6,633 bases of DNA. Origin: Flavobacteriales bacterium. GTDB lineage: Bacteria; Bacteroidota; Bacteroidia; Flavobacteriales_D; SKUL01. The position numbers and the translations under genes are program-made. Below, in pieces: positions 5,757 through 6,633 of this stretch. Positions within the stretch are counted from its first letter, which is position 1; each line of letters begins with the position of its first letter. The stretch spans positions 1 to 6,633 of the forward strand of contig SKUL01000101.1 of NCBI GenBank assembly GCA_007129985.1. The letters run 5' to 3'. Below the pieces are notes generated by a model, which made no database searches, had not been told where the DNA came from, and worked only from the letters and a program-made list of their open reading frames with translations.

Positions 5757-6578
5757 ATGCAGCACGTAACGGACCAGATGGGGCGGAACATTCGTCTGCC
5801 CGCGAAGCCACAGCGCATTGTATCTCTGGTTCCTTCTATCACTGAGCTCCTTTATGACCTCGGCCTCGGTAATGAGGTTGTAGGTGTAACTCGGTTTTGC
5901 GTGCATCCCGCACAGGCTCGGCAATCTGCCCGAAACATCGGCGGCACCAAGAAAATTCATCACGACCGTATTGCCGAGCTTCAGCCCGACCTGATTATCG
6001 GGAGCAAGGAGGAAAATACTTCCGAAGACATTGAGCGCTTGTGGAAGACGTATCCGGTTTGGATGAGCGACGTGAAAACCATATCGGAGGGGATTAACAT
6101 GATTCGGAAAATCGGTGAGTTGTGCGGACGCCCTGCTGAAGCGCAGCACATGGCTCAGGATATCGAAGCGGATTTCGACAATTTGAAGTCTTCGTTTGCC
6201 GGTCAACCCAACATTCGGGCGGCTTACCTCATCTGGCACAAGCCCATGATGGTATGCGGTTCAGACAACTTTATTGGCGACGTGATGCGGGCCATGGGTT
6301 TGCAGAATGTGTTCGACGGGCATTCAGGTGGCGAGGAAGGTACGCCGCGATATCCGGCTATTACCTCGGAAGAGTTGGTAGCGAGCAATGCCGATGTAGT
6401 ATTGCTTTCGTCGGAGCCATTTCCGTTTAAGGATGAGCACATTCAACACTACCAATACCTCTTGCCCCACAGTACGGTGACCAAGGTGGACGGTGAGCTT
6501 TTTTCGTGGTACGGCTCCAGAATGGCCAAAATGCCGGGGTATTTGAGGGAGCTTCGCAGTGAACTGCAAAGCAGTTGA
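5757..6578 (+). CDS. BtuF-like helical-backbone metal receptor protein without signal peptide
   Basis: The 273-residue product matches the periplasmic-binding family of cobalamin and ferric-siderophore receptors. Visible are an N-terminal DQMGRNIRLPAKPQRIVSLV (residues 6-25) followed by PSITELLYDLGLGNEVVGVT, then CVHP, RNIGGTKKIHHDRIAELQPD and LIIGSKEEN. Later come AAYLIWHKPMMVCGSDNFIG and EELVASNADVVLLSSEPFPF. Most family members carry a signal peptide and feed BtuCD-type importers. Here the start at 5757 has none, and upstream in-frame codons only overlap the CBS gene, so a cytoplasmic location is likely, as in similar unsigned proteins of Flavobacteria. The TGA of the CBS gene ends one base before this ATG and no Shine-Dalgarno is visible, so translation is probably coupled. 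The ligand is not known; corrinoid or another metal chelate is possible. Confidence 0.85.
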   Translation: MQHVTDQMGRNIRLPAKPQRIVSLVPSITELLYDLGLGNEVVGVTRFCVHPAQARQSARNIGGTKKIHHDRIAELQPDLIIGSKEENTSEDIERLWKTYPVWMSDVKTISEGINMIRKIGELCGRPAEAQHMAQDIEADFDNLKSSFAGQPNIRAAYLIWHKPMMVCGSDNFIGDVMRAMGLQNVFDGHSGGEEGTPRYPAITSEELVASNADVVLLSSEPFPFKDEHIQHYQYLLPHSTVTKVDGELFSWYGSRMAKMPGYLRELRSELQSS

Positions 6579-6633
6579 CCACGGATTGGATTAGACCGTT
6601 CCGTGTGCGCAAAACCTTCTTCAATCTGCGTGG
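6579..6633. other. Short 3' region, no gene seen
   Basis: The 55 bases after the BtuF-like gene contain a weak inverted pair, CACGGA 6580-6585 / TCCGTG 6600-6605, with a 14-base loop and no T-run, too weak to call a terminator. The window ends before any following gene can be judged. Confidence 0.5.

Noticed and set aside
4817..5842. 341-codon minus-strand open frame
   Set aside because: It is the shadow of the CBS gene, His/Val-rich from reversed codon bias.

Overview
The window looks like chromosome of a Bacteroidota bacterium, probably Flavobacteriales/Cryomorphaceae-like. The evidence is an apparent type IX secretion C-terminal signal at the left edge, a NamZ/DUF1343 protein, a FtsX/LolE-type permease, a cystathionine beta-synthase with CBS domains, a cytoplasmic-looking BtuF-like protein, promoters matching the Bacteroidota -7 element TAnnTTTG, and a lack of clear Shine-Dalgarno sites. 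Base composition is about 50% GC in the genes. The lineage is inferred from gene content and not proven.

Layout. Bases 1-96 are the last 31 codons of a secreted protein. Bases 97-1052 hold no credible gene. They carry five copies of a dispersed hairpin repeat (257-667) and then a cluster of palindromes (732-909). Bases 1053-1571 encode a small two-helix membrane protein. It ends tail-to-tail, with a 4-bp overlap, against a minus-strand lipoprotein of the NamZ exo-muramidase family (1568-2830). The 5' end of that gene overlaps, or nearly overlaps, a plus-strand ABC-permease gene (2811-4337). Next come a cystathionine beta-synthase (4394-5755) and, one base later, a BtuF-like metal-receptor protein (5757-6578). 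The last 55 bases show no gene.

How the genes relate. The NamZ lipoprotein and the permease both act at the cell envelope (peptidoglycan turnover, and lipoprotein or substrate export), but they are divergent and probably independent. The CBS and BtuF-like genes almost certainly form one transcript from a promoter at 4367-4374.

Main points of interest. (1) The five repeats keep one two-stem geometry while their stem sequences change in compensating ways, which is strong evidence that the folded form matters. (2) One repeat copy is a mosaic of two others. (3) The permease has about 95 extra residues resembling a PKD/Ig-like domain in its periplasmic part. (4) The divergent gene pair has each -7 promoter element inside the other gene's coding region.
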